A stretch of DNA of 64,000 nucleotides from Tillandsia leiboldiana (taxonomy: Eukaryota > Streptophyta > Magnoliopsida > Poales > Bromeliaceae): the NCBI GenBank assembly GCA_029204045.2, contig JAQNDB010000264.1, forward strand, positions 1 to 64,000, given 5' to 3'. The translations under genes were made by a program, and so were the position numbers. The notes beneath the pieces were generated by a model that saw only the letters and a list, made by a program, of their open reading frames with translations, was not told the DNA's origin and did not search any database. Each line of letters starts with the position of its first letter. The first letter of the stretch is position 1. Below are positions 12,201 through 23,900 of this stretch, in pieces.

Positions 12201-13750
12201 TGCAATTTCTCCTTATGTGCCCTGCAATGCCACAACGAAAACATACCTTGATGCTTGACGATTCCGAAGAGGGGGAAGTAGGTTTGTTGTCGTTGTTTGT
12301 CGTCAAAACCGGTGTCGGAGGAGGAGATACCGACTGAGGCACAAAAACTGTCCCAACCGAACTAAAATTGTCTTCAGTTCGATTGTATCCTAGGCCGAAC
12401 TTGTTTGATTGACCAAGACTAAGAAGCTTATCCAACTTACTCCTTCCTGATGAAAATCGCTGTAAGTCATCCTTGAGTTGGAGAATGGTCTCTGTCATTT
12501 CCAATTTTTCCTGTCGAGCCTCGTCGTTGAGCTTCAAGAAGTAATTCGCTTTGTTCACCATATCTATATAATTCTTCTCGAATTGCTCATTGGACTCTTG
12601 AAGGGAAACATTTGCTTTTATCAGATTATCCCTTTCCACTTCAAGATCGGTCGAGAGAGAAGTTACCCTTTTTAGTTCTTCTTCGAGATCCTGCAATCTC
12701 CCTCTCAACCCCTTGTTTTGCTTAGCCAGTTTCTTTGAATCCCTCAAAAGTCTGTGATAGGCTAGAGCAAAATCTTCACCTTTCGAATCATCCGATTCAT
12801 CGTCCGTTGCGTTCTTTTCAACAGTGGAGTTGGACAATGACTCATATGTACAAGCCAGTAAGCACATGAAGGGTGAAGATGTGGACGCGTGGAACGCTGT
12901 TGCGTTATCTTCTTCATCACTTGACGATGACTCATTTGACGATGAGGTGTCATCCCAAGTGACGGCTTGCATCGCCTTCTTCTTGGACGGATTCTTATTT
13001 GGACATTCCGTTGAGATATGGCCGTACCCTCGGCACTTGAAGCATTGGACTTGTCCTTCTGTGTTTTTCTTATCCTTAGAAAAACCCTCTTGCTTTCTTG
13101 ACTTGTAACTTGAAGAACCTTTGCCTTTCCTCGACTTTACGAAGGATGGTGTTTTGCTTGAGTTACCCCTTCGAAAGTTTCGGCGAAATCTTCTTGTCAA
13201 GAGAGCAAGCTGCTTTTCAAAGTCCTCCATAGATAGGTTTACATCGTCGTCTGAGGAGGATGAATCCGCGTCTTCTTCTTTTGTTGTTTTCAATGCTAAA
13301 CCTGAAGACTTAGAAGAGGATGCCTTTCCCGAAGAATAGTTAGTAGGAAATGTCATTTCATAAGTTTGTAATGAACCAACTAATTCTTCTACACGGATTT
13401 CGTCCGGGTGTTTAATAGTTTCAATGGCTGTAACCTTGGAACGAAATCTTTCAGGAAGAGTTCTTAATATTTTTCTTACAATTTTAAATTCTGGAATCTT
13501 CTCTCCCAAGTTAGCACATGAGTTTACGATGTCTTGCAATCGTGTGTAATAGTCTGTGAAAGATTCATTTTCTGCCATGAAAATAGAGTCAAACTTGCTC
13601 GTAAGCATTTGCAGTTTCTGAATCTTCACAAGGTTAGTTCCCTAATGCGTAACTTGAAGAACATCCCAGATTTCTTTCGCAGTCTCACATGCCGAGACGC
13701 GAGAGAACTCTGTTTGTGATAAGGCATTAAATAAAGCATTAATTCCCTTG
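9284..13750 (-). pseudogene. C1b gag-pol, open for about 1450 codons, interrupted at both ends
   Basis: Long open frame. In order: gag core (from about 13630 down), Ser-rich acidic linker, zinc knuckle CFKCRGYGHISTEC (about 13020), a coiled coil (about 12800-12420), a second knuckle CFRCGIAGHIRRNC (about 12220), protease DSGCSRHMTG (about 11890), GAG-pre-integrase HERLGHINF (about 11510), integrase (HMDLTGP; SDRGGEF about 11140; PQHNGVVERK about 11035), reverse transcriptase (KWIFKNKK; QMDVKSAFLNG about 10045; YVDD about 9795) and the start of RNase H (SDADWAG). The frame ends at 9284, where C1a's LTR begins. In gag, a codon that is Glu in C1c is TAG (13642-13644, minus). The start is lost to G1 at 13750 and continues at 39281. 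Two knuckles and a coiled coil in gag fit SIRE. Confidence 0.92.
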
Positions 13751-14295
13751 CTGTGGTGACCCGGATCTTTGCAGGGCTTCTACAGTGTCACCAGCAGCTT
13801 CTGGAGGCCTATGGGGCATCCCGGCGGTGTTCGTGCGCCAATTTGGACACAAGTAATGAACTCGGGGCTTCAAATGGATCACGTGGGTAACCGGGAGACC
13901 CCGTCGGATGTTTAGTGGTGTTTCCGCGCAATTTGGATATCAAATTTGGACTCGGCGCGAAATTCGGCTAAAAAAATACCTTTCCGGGAGCCTCCGGCAA
14001 ATTATAGGAGTGGAATTTGGCAAAATGGACACAGTTTTTGGAATCAGCGCGTGAAAACGGTCAAGATGGGCTATTTACTTGTTAGTTTTGAGCTTGCGGT
14101 TACTGTTCACGCCGGAACAGTGTCTCCGGCGATCGCCGGCGGCGGCCGGCGGCGGCGGGCAGCGCCGGCGAGCGGCGGCGCAGCCTCGGGCAGGCGGCAG
14201 GCGGCGGCACGCGGCGCGGGCAGGGCGCGGGCAGGCGCCCGGGTGCGCGGGCAGGCGCGCGGTCCACGGCACCGACGTGCGCCAGTGCGGGATGC

Positions 14296-14756
14296 CACGT
14301 GGCATTGTTCGGTTGGATGGTCCACGGCACGAGGTCCACGGACTGTGGGCATGGGTGCACGGTAGACCGGGTAGACACGTGGCAGGCGGTTACTGGCTTG
14401 GTGTTGTGCTCCCGGTCCACGCGATTGGTGGAGTCGGTGACCGGGGCAGGTGGCCGTACGGCAGGGCAGGTGGCCGTACGGCCCGGGTCAGCCGCGACGT
14501 GCGCGGTGCACGGGGCGACGTGCGCGGTGCACGGGTTGCCGGGGCCACGTGGCGCGACGCCACTGGCTGGCGCAGGTGCGCCGGGTGCAGCGGGGCCCAG
14601 GGTCTCGGTGCGGTGGGCTACGTGGCCGGCCCTCTGCGTTTCGGGCTTGAACAGTAATGGGCCGGGCCCATTACTGTAGCCGCCCGAAAAATCTCTGGCG
14701 CCCGAAACCTGGACTTAATGGGTATTTTTGCAATTGTTTCTCCAGCACTTTATATA
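14296..14756 (+). promoter_or_regulatory. G1 LTR promoter: CACGTG boxes and TATA
   Basis: CACGTG (G-box) occurs at 14296, 14376 and 14546, with another at 13880, upstream of TATATA at 14751-14756. The related LTR G2 has six CACGTG boxes (30725-31121, minus orientation) upstream of TATATAAG (30550-30557). G-boxes are bound by plant bZIP and bHLH factors, so stress- or light-responsive control is plausible but inferred. Confidence 0.6.
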
Positions 14757-16280
14757 CCAACCCGAGCCCCCTTCTTTGCTTTCTTTCTCTCAACCCTTTC
14801 ACTTTCTGCCCGAGCCCCCCTCAAGCAAAGTTGTTCACCTCTTCACCCTTGATCTTCCTGCCAAGTTTCAAGATTTTAGGAGGCTCGAATCCCGAGGTTC
14901 CCTATTTTACGGCGCGGCGCAACGTTGCTTTCCTATGTTCTTCTACGGCGCAGCGACAGTGTTTTAGCTCCCCTGGGCTACCTAGAGATCACTTTGCCGT
15001 GATTCTTGCGCCGGCAGACTCCTAAGAGGTAGGACTTCATCTTTTGTTTTGGTCGCGCTTTTCCCGTTTCGAGGTTTTGGCACGGATCCCGAGGCAAACA
15101 GTGACCCATTTTCTGTATGGATTTCCTTGACAGCAGCGGGGTATTTTTGCCGTATCTTCGCGCACGAGTATCAGACGGAAACGAGCTTTTACAACTTTTT
15201 CATCTACGGATAGCAAGGAACGCGCTCGTATTTTTCTTGGATTTTCCAGAGGATTATTTCGAGGTGAAAATCACTGTTTTCTCAGTGAATAGTGCACAGT
15301 TTTTAGCACAGATTTTTGTATGTGTGTGCCCCTTGCCGAATTTATATCTTGACTTACCGAACTCAGTTTTGGGCGTGCAAGGTACCGTTGCGAAGCTATC
15401 GACGCGAGGATCGCTGTGATATTTTTCTTGGAATTTCCTGGGCACTTTCTGCAGGTGATAATTTAACAGTTTTGGGACAGATGTTGTATGTGTTAATGAG
15501 AGCAATATTTGGGAGCCTAAGCGTAGTTACTGAACTTTGTATTGTGCCAGGAGTAATACGGGTGTGCTGATTTTGCTAGAGCAAGGAATTGGAGTTTTGG
15601 TATCTTCATCTGTACGGATCCGGACAGTTAGCACTTCAGGTGGGTGGTTGTTGTACTCCTCTCCTTTGGTATGCCCACTAGGAACATCAGAGAGTCCCAA
15701 TGTTAATGATGCTAAGCTTATTGTTGGTAGCCTTGCATGCACTAGGAAACTAATTAATCGATGATTAATCCTTGGTGATAATGTTGATAGCATGATTACT
15801 TTATTTAGTCGTTTAATTATTCTGGACAGCATGTTTAGGGGCGGGATAGTATTTGATGGCTATAAATTGATGATCATTCAAAGGAGACTGTCACCTTAGC
15901 TTTTGTTGCTCTAAATTGGTTACTCTGGTTAATTGTTATTTATCCTGGACAGCATGTTTAGTGATAGGTTAGCGAATTTATGACCTTGCTATAGGGAGCA
16001 TTAACTTGAGACAGTATGTTTGACACTCGATGCTGTATTTTATTTATTCATGTGAAATAGACTAAAGTATTGGGACAATTGCATGCTTAAACTGGTCACA
16101 TAGCTGAGTCACTATTTACTGATACACTATCTTTTGGGATTTGACTTAGGAGAAACCATGATTGCTTTCTTTCTCCTTTTTATTTAGACTTTTGAGTCAT
16201 GTTGCTCGGGTTCGAGCAGAGGTTTGGGATAGTGTAGCTGGGACCTTAGGGTCAGAGACAGGGTGTACTCGATGTTGGAT

Positions 16281-16395
16281 TGTGGGTTATTGCGGCAACC
16301 GCGGACAGTAGGCGGTTGACCGGATCTTGATTATTTTACCCAATTGTGGGTTGTGGGTTATTGCGGTGACCGCGGACTTTGGGCGGTTGACCGGA
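16281..16395 (+). repeat. tandem pair of alternative-pairing hairpin motifs in G1 LTR
   Basis: Two copies, about 75 bp apart, of a motif in which GCGG, CCGC and GCGG segments follow each other (ttgcggcaaccgcggac, then ggcggttgaccgg). The middle CCGC can pair with either GCGG flank. The pair is present again in the 3' LTR, in G2 (about 28911-29030, minus) and partly in LTR A (about 46800-46845, minus). Confidence 0.55.
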
Positions 16396-17330
16396 TGTTT
16401 ACTATTGCATCAGATCGGGGTTTTGTTAGTGGACGGAGTTTCCCACTTTGATCATAGTCTTGATCCAATCCTGCTATTGTGAGACATTGGTTACAGAGAG
16501 GCTTGATACAGAGCTACTTGTGATACTGATGACAGTGATACTTTACTCGTGTGGGTCGCTCCCCTCGAGTGCCACTCCGGAGTAGGCTTTACACCGTGCC
16601 GAGCGCCGGGCACCATACTGAGTTCTTGAGTTCGACAGCAGAGCAGGCAGTACCAGTATCTACTGGTGGTCGGATTGGGTTATTTAGTCAGGCTTCTAGA
16701 CACTGATGCATACCTTTCCATTCTTATGAGTTTGACATGTAGAGGCATATTAGGGGATTGCACTTATCAGTTGTCATACTTAGCTTTTCCCCATTTTTTC
16801 TTCTCTTTTTGCCTCTGGTTGACCTGGTGGGCACGTCTGAGTTGAGGCTTTACACACTAGGGGAGGCTGCTATTTTATAGTAGTACTTACCCCCATTGTC
16901 CGTTCCTTGTTCCTTTTTCCCCCTTGTTTTGCAGAGTCCTCTGCGGGAGTTGCTGGGCCGTTAGCAGCTGATCGAGGTAAGAGGATTGCGGATTAGATAG
17001 CGAGCCACCCGACAGATATAGCTGGAGTTTTTGGTGTACCTGGTTTTCTCAGACAGTTCTTTTATGTTTCCTTTTGGGTCTGGCTTTTGCCAGCTAGTTG
17101 TATATTGTGGTGAGCTGGGAGAGATGTTTGTATTTATTTTACAGTTGTACTTTATTTACTTCCAGCTTCTGTCTGAGATACAGTAGTTTTAGTTCAGCTC
17201 TGACTTTATGCTCTTTTATTATCATCTCTTATCTGAGCAGGTTACCGACGCTTCGTGTATGCGGGAAATACCGCATGCACGGCGGATCTGTGGACGGGCC
17301 TGGGTTCTGGTTTACACCCGGGGCGTGACA

Positions 17331-17623
17331 GATTAAGTTGGTATCAGAGCTTAGGGATAGGTCAGTTGGGACTTAGGAAACCCTAGGCTTTTGGACAGAC
17401 CCTAGGATGATAGGGCGTGAGTGACGTGACATTTTGCGAAAGTCGGTGATTTTTGTAGTTTACACTTCCTGTGAGGAAAGAGGGATCGACATATCTTATT
17501 TCTGTTGGACAGTTATATTGGCTGCAGACGACATAACGTTACAGAAATAGGGGGATGTCTTTGACTTTCGCTAGATTGGGTCGTGTGGGGATTTGTTTCT
17601 GATTTGTGGTTTCTTGTTACAGG
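17331..17623 (+). other. primer binding site and leader of G1
   Basis: After the LTR come 8 nt (GATTAAGT) and TGGTATCAGAGC (17339-17350), complementary to the 3' end of initiator Met-tRNA, the usual plant LTR-retrotransposon primer. The rest to 17623 is leader with no gene. Confidence 0.9.
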
Positions 17624-17817
17624 ATGTCGCCCCGGCGTCGTTTTTCCGCCGAGGGTACCCCCACTCCCCCTGTGGAGCCTAGACTGGCGGTATCCGCCGA
17701 GTTGGGGGAACTGCGGGCCTTAGTGACCCATTTGGTGGCGAGGAGCTTTCGACAGGACCAGCGCTTGGAGCAACTGTTGGCGCAAAGGAGTGATCCGGCA
17801 GTCGGGGAGAGGGCCAG
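17624..17817 (+). pseudogene. G1 gag, N-terminal part
   Basis: Starts at ATG 17624 (MSPRRRFSAEGTPTPP). It continues for 65 codons with a short leucine-rich, coiled-coil-like stretch (LGELRALVTHLVARSF) and is then cut by the composite insertion at 17818. It resumes in frame at 31646 once the gccag duplication is discounted (ERA then RAPEQQFERKR). The joined protein would lack the roughly 100-residue retrotransposon gag core normally found between these parts, so gag was already internally deleted before the insertion. Confidence 0.8.
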
Positions 17818-18388
17818 TGTGACGCCCCACTTCCCAGGGGGTCACCCATCCTAGAACTACTCTAGCTCTAGCACGCTTAACTCTCATGTTCCTCTTGGAT
17901 TTTGCTACCATCCAAAATGCTATAGCCGGGTTAGAGATTTTACTCCTATTATATCATTTATATATAGGACTAATCCAAATTCCGGGGGTGTCACATTCTT
18001 CCCCCCTTTAAGCCCTGACGTCCACGTCAGGCTCAAGCACACTCACAAGTACCAGGCGATGTGAGACTCGTCTCGCTAGCCTTAGCCGACCTTGTGAGGA
18101 GCTGCACTCCACTCACAACGGTCATTAGCCGGGGAGCCTCGCTCTACCCGCTAAATAACCCGGGCTCAGCCGAGACTCATCTCACATTTCCGGCTGGTGA
18201 ATGTCTCTGATACCAACTGTGACGCCCCACTTCCCAGGGGGTCACCCATCCAAGAACTACTCTAGCTCTAGCACGCTTAACTCTCATGTTCCTCTTGGAT
18301 TTTGCTACCATCCAAAATGCTATAGCTGGGTTAGAGATTTTAGTCCTATTATATCATTTATATATAGGACTAATCCAAATTCCGGGGG
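17818..18388 (-). mobile_element. Cassandra TRIM element, copy 1
   Basis: Two near-identical short LTRs (17818-17995 and 18218-18388) flank about 220 bp without coding capacity. On the minus strand the second LTR is followed by TGGTATCAGAG, the initiator Met-tRNA primer site (about 18205-18215), and the first is preceded by a G-rich polypurine tract (17996-18012). The LTR carries a 5S-rRNA-like domain, the hallmark of Cassandra. The LTR at 18218-18388 has lost the 7 terminal bases (TGTGACA) where it joins the gypsy spacer. Non-autonomous; needs proteins from another element. Confidence 0.9.
17829..17882 (-). promoter_or_regulatory. 5S rRNA-like internal promoter in Cassandra LTR
   Basis: Reading minus, AGTTAAGCGTGC (17871-17882) matches box A of plant 5S rRNA genes and 17829-17851 (GGATGGGTGACC... 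GGGAAGT) matches box C, at about the 5S spacing. The same domain is at 18229-18282, 44807-44860 and 45207-45260. Cassandra LTRs are known to carry this region and can be read by RNA polymerase III. It is not a 5S gene: the 5' third of 5S is absent. Confidence 0.88.
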
Positions 18389-18757
18389 ACCTAATCTGTC
18401 ACGCCCCGGGGTCGAAACTGCGACCCGGGCTCGCCAACAGATCCGCCACCTATGCTAAAACCCGCATAGGCGAAGCGTCTAACCTGTAAAAGATAGTACT
18501 ATAGCTACACAAATATCAAAGCTGAAATAAAATGCTGTAAAATAAAATCCAATCACTGAACAGTATGAAATAAAGTACAATATCCATTTCCTCAAATACA
18601 GATGATCATCATACAATGTCCTCAGTACAGCATCTCTCAACTATAAAAGGAGATAAACTAAAACTATAGTACATCAGTCTCAACATCGGTCTCTCCAAAT
18701 ACAAAAGATCTCTCTCCAAATAAAACAGTAAAAACCAGCCAACAGCTACCAGGAATC

Positions 18758-20894
18758 TGTAAGAAAAAAACGGATATGCGCAGCGGAAGAAAAAAAAACG
18801 CAATTAAAATTTTTTCTTAAACCAGGATCACCTCATGTTTTGTTTTAGATCATAAAAGGGTAATCTAATTGATCTCATCAATTAGGATTTAATTTTTACC
18901 TTGCGCGGGTCGAGATCACCGCGAAGCCGACGATCGTTGGTAAAAATTGTTCGTCCTTGATAGCCGCGCACGCACCCGGCCTCTACTTGTGTCCACACGG
19001 AATTACGCCCTTGATCGAAAAATCGATCTCCTTGATTCGCGATCCGATCGCGAATTAATTCTTGCGTCGATGTAAGGAGGATGAATCAATCTTCTAATTG
19101 TGCTAGCAATCTTCCGAAGATCGAGAACGATTAATTATGGAGGACTTTAGGAAAAGGGAGAGGATAGGCGGCTAGGGTTTTCTCACGTTCCGCGACTTGA
19201 TTAATTTCCACTTTATCTTTCTCCAAAATTGTTACGTATCACATACGTACTACCTATTCTTATAATAGGAAGTTGGCCGGCTATAACAAAATTAAATCTT
19301 ATAATTAGTTACAAAAAGATCTCCTAAAATATAGTAACTAATTAAATCTTATAATTAGTTACCAAGAAAGATCTAGTAACTAATTAAATCTTATAATTAG
19401 TTACAAAGAAAAGATCTCCTAAAATATAGTAACTAATTAAATCTTATAATTAGTTACCAAGAAAGATCTAGTAACTAATTAAATCTTATAATTAGTTACA
19501 AAGAAAAGATCTCCTAAAATATAGTAACTAATTAAATCTTATAATTAGTTACAAAGAAAGATCTTTTAAATTAAATCTCAAGATAAAATCTAGTAACTAA
19601 TTAAATCTTATCCTAATCCGATTGGATTATCCATTATCCTACGTGTGTAACATTTACACATAAGTCCTCCAAATATTTACTAACGATTAGTAAATACACC
19701 ATGCAACTTTTGCACTTAAATACCTCTAATTTACAATAATTACAAATTAGTCATTTTACTAATAAATTAGTAAACTTTAGTATTGTGATTATAATTAATC
19801 CATTCTATAAACTTCTTTATCATCTCCTTGATATCGATCATGCGCGATTCCTTATGTGTGTGACCTAATAGGTTCAATTCTGTCTGGTAGTGAGATATGA
19901 TGCGATCCCCATCGACATCATCATCGAAACTCCTTTTGATGGATCAAACACTTTTGATTCTTCCATCGTATAATAATTATTCGCCTATAATTATTCTTAT
20001 TGGTTCCCACAATCCACCAGTGACGCCTAGCAGCATATGGTGGCAATCCAGTCAGAAGTGAATATTGGACTGAACCTCAAGGTGCAGTTACCGTACAATA
20101 CAATCCTTCTATCGCATAGTCCCAACTGAGTGGAGGTCATGGAATACTCGTCAAACCCCATCACCCGTTATATGACAAATTTGATAGGACACAAGCTCAT
20201 ATGGTTACTCTTGGAAACACCTTTCCATGAACCATATTACCCCGGCCGAGGATTTCTGAGCTTTGCCTTACAAATAGCATAGGACTAATTATCTCTCTAC
20301 CGAGAGCGATAGATCCCCTGTAAACAAACACCCATTCCTAATATGAACCGACTGCGGCCAACATATACTACTAAGACCCGTGACTAGGATCAGAGTTTGC
20401 ATAGTCAAACTACAGTAGCCTCATATTGAATGGCCGTGGTGTCGCAGGTCTAAGGATCAGTTGTACCACTGCAACATCGAATCAGTTACTGACGAAAGAG
20501 TAGACATCCAAGTAACTAATCGTAATTGGTCACGCTCAGTGCCCTTGTTCTATAACAACCACCTGCACGTTCGCTCCAGTGTCCCCACACTAATGACTTG
20601 AGACTCGTCATCCTAAAAGAGAGCGACACATACATCAATCTTGCCGGATCAATCATCGTCCCCATGATGATCCTCCGATTGAGAGCATTCATGACTTAAT
20701 CACTAATAATATGTATCTCAAATTCTTAACTCTTAAGAATATACATTATCATCTCATTAAATCAAAGGACGATTCATGGACACATCAAACATGAATGGCA
20801 TAAAATGCCCAAATTATAATAAAGATCAAGTACAAATATGTTCCATATAATAAAATGCGTCAGCCTGATAGGCTTTTGGGGCATACAACTAACA
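18758..20894 (-). repeat. 3' LTR of C2 (2137 bp)
   Basis: Minus strand: TGTTAGTTGTATGCCCC ... TTTTTTTCTTACA. It is preceded by the polypurine tract AGTGCAAGTGGGAGAT at 20895-20910, which overlaps the pol stop codon. It carries an AT-rich repeat array (19290-19610) just upstream of a TATA-like TATTATAAG (about 19258-19268). Confidence 0.95.
19290..19610 (-). repeat. palindromic tandem array in C2 U3
   Basis: Five full copies and two half copies of TAACTAATT-AAATCTTAT-AATTAGTTA, whose 9-bp arms are perfectly complementary. They are separated by two alternating spacers (short, with 'aagaaagatctag'; long, with 'aaaagatctcctaaaata'). The array ends about 25 bp upstream of the TATA-like box. The other LTR has it at about 26670-26990. 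Confidence 0.85.
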
Positions 20895-20908
20895 ATCTCC
20901 CACTTGCA

Positions 20909-23900
20909 CTAAAGCCAATCAGTCATATATCTAATGCCCATCTTCTCAAGATGAGTCTCTAGTTTTTGCTGAGTCAAAGCCTTAGTTAGCGGGTCCGCCA
21001 CGTTATCTGCGGAGGCAACCTTCTGCACTTCAATATGTTTATCTTTGATGTACTCTCTGATCTTGTGATACCGCCGCTCGATATGTTTGGATTTCTGATG
21101 AGATCTCGGCTCCTTAGCTAATCCTATGGCGCCATTATTATCACAAAATAGTGGCAGGGGATCCCTACTAGAGGGAACCACCCCAAGCTCAGTGATAAAT
21201 TTCTTGATCCAAACAGCTTCCTTGGCAGCTTCAGATGCAGCGATGTACTCCGCCTCCATAGTAGAATCAGCAATCGTCTCTTGTTTAGAACTCTTCCAAA
21301 CTATTGACCCACTATTGCAAATAAATAGATACCCAGACGAAGACTTTCTATCGTCTATATCAGACATAAAATCTGAATCTGTATAGCCACTAACTTTGAG
21401 TTCTCCACCTCCAAGAACCAAGAACATATCCTTTGTTCTTCTCAAGTACTTAAGGATATTCTTTACCGCTACCCAATGCTCTTCGCCTGGGTTCGACTGA
21501 TATCGACTAGTGACGCTCACAGCCTGTGCTATATCAGGTCGAGTACATAGCATCGCATACATTAAACTCCCTATTGCGGAAGCATAAGGGATCCTGCTCA
21601 TGCGACTTCTCTCTTCAGGTGTCTTAGGAGACATAGTCTTAGAGAGGTGAATTCCATGTCTTAGAGGTACCATACCCCTTTTGGAATTCTCCATGCTGAA
21701 CCTTTTCAACACTTCATCTATGTACATAGCTTGCGATAAACCAAGCAACTTCTTAGGTCTATCCCTATAGACCTTTATCCCTAGGATATAAGATGCTTCT
21801 CCAAGGTCTTTCATAGAAAACTCTTTGGATAACCATAACTTCACCGATGTTAACATAGGAATGTCATTCCCAATTAGGAGTATGTCATCCACGTACAATA
21901 CGAGGAAAGTAACAGCACTCCCACTAACCTTTTTATACACACACGGCTCTTCTTCATTTCTGATGAAATCGAACGATTCGACTGCATCATTGAAACGAGT
22001 GTTCCAACTCCGAGAAGCTTGCTTCAACCCATAAATGGATCGTTGAAGCTTGCACACTTTATGACTTCTATCTTTGGTAGTGAAACCCAAAGGCTGCTCC
22101 ATATAGATTTCTTCTTCAAGATATCCATTCAGGAAAGCAGTTTTTACATCCATTTGCCAGATCTCGTAGTCATAATGTGCAGCAATAGCAAGCAGAGTTC
22201 TGATGGATTTAAGCATGGCTACAGGTGAAAAGGTATCCTGATAGTCAATGCCTTCGCGTTGACTATAACCTTTTGCTACCAGCCTAGCTTTATAGGTCTC
22301 TACCTTTCCATCAGAACCAATCTTTCTCTTGAAGATCCATTTGCATCCAACGGGTACAATACCCTCCGGTGGATCAACCAAAGTCCAAACTTGATTGGAG
22401 TACATTGAGTCTATTTCAGACTTCATGGCTTCCAACCATTTTTCGGAGTCGATGTCTGACATCGCCTCGCTATAAGTCTTAGGATCATCTCTATGATCCT
22501 TGTCTCCCACTAGGAACATTTCCTCCATGTCCACTATAAATAATCCCATGTATTTATCAGGAGGATGAGAGATTCTACTAGACTTGCGAGGTGGCAATGT
22601 AATCTCTGGTATCACAGAGTTATCAGGAAGGGCTCTTGGAATGCTCGATTCTAAAGAGACTTTCTCCTCTAGTTCTATTTTTCTCCCACTGCCTCCTGCT
22701 AAAATAAATTCATTTTCAAGAAAGAAGGCATGTCGGCTCACAATCACATTGTGACTTTCTGGGAGATAAAAATTGTATCCAAGTGATTCCTTGGGATAAC
22801 CAATGAATCTTCCCTTGACTGATCTGCTTTCCAATTTGTCCGTCTTTAATTTCTTAATATAAGCCGGACACCCCCAAGTCTTAATGTGAGTAAAACTTGG
22901 CTTCCTACCGTGCCACATCTCATATGGTGTGGTGGGAACAGATTTGGAAGGTACTCTGTTTAAGATATAAATAGCCGTAAGAAGTGCATAACCCCAAAGT
23001 GACGTAGGTAAATTTGTAAAACTCATCATAGATCGAACCATATCTAATAAAGTTCGATTCCTCCGTTCAGACACCCCATTCAGTTCTGGTGTTCCAGGAG
23101 GAGTCCATTGAGAGACAATACCATTATTCTTGAGGTAGGTTAAGAAATCCGTGCTAAGGTATTCCCCTCCTCGATCGGATCGAAGAGCCTTAATCGGTTT
23201 TTCCATTTGCTTTTCTACTTCTTGTCTAAACTCTTTAAACTTTTCAAAGACTTCAGACTTGTGTTTAATTAAATACACGTACCCATACCGTGAATAATCA
23301 TCAGTAAAGGTAATAAAGTAGAGATAGCCGCCCCAAGCAGACACATCGAATGGGCCACATACATCAGTATGTATCAGGGCGAGTACTTCGGTAGCTCTCT
23401 GTCCTTGTCCAACAAAGGGAGACTTAGTCATTTTTCCTTGAAGACATGATTCACAAGCTGGGTATGGTTCAGGGAGTAAGGATCCTAAGATACCATCCTT
23501 AGCCAGCTTGTTAACCCTATCTTCTCCAATGTGACCAAGCCTCAGATGCCACAAGTATGTTTTGTTTACCTTCTCTCTAGGTCTTTTAAAACCAATAGTA
23601 TTCTCATTCATGTCATTGTCAACTGTATTCATACTAACATCCATATGTAAGTAATAGAGATTGTCTATTAAAGAACCACAACCTATCAAATTATTTCTTA
23701 AATAAATTGAACAAATGTTTGATTCAAAAATAAACTTATAACCGTCCAATACCAAACGTGAAACAGAAATAAGGTTTCTAGTCGCACTAGGAACATAAAG
23801 ACAATCTCTAAGTTCTAAAACTACTCCTGTCGGTAGACATAAAGGATAAGTCCCTACAGCAACAGCAGCAACTCTTGCTCCGTTTCCAACGCGTAGGGTA

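Larger units (their letters stand above)
13751..17330 (+). repeat. 5' LTR of G1 (3580 bp)
   Basis: Begins TGTGGTGACCCGGATC and ends GGGGCGTGACA; followed by an 8-nt spacer (17331-17338) and the primer binding site. A very GC-rich upstream segment (14110-14660), rich in CCG/GGC runs and CACGTG boxes, precedes TATATA at 14751. The remaining 2.6 kb would be leader RNA. Small ORFs in the GC-rich part exist on both strands and are not credible genes. Confidence 0.95.

Noticed and set aside
14075..14680. Overlapping ORFs in several frames in GC-rich DNA (also 30507-31295, 36014-36630, 48258-49120, 52125-52824, 55160-55710)
   Set aside because: They lie in LTR promoter regions, occur on both strands at once, are Ala/Arg/Pro-rich and match no family. 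Their length follows from the lack of AT-rich stop codons.
17829..17882. A 5S rRNA gene
   Set aside because: Only the box A to box C part of 5S is present, inside two LTRs with primer site and polypurine tract, so it is a Cassandra TRIM.
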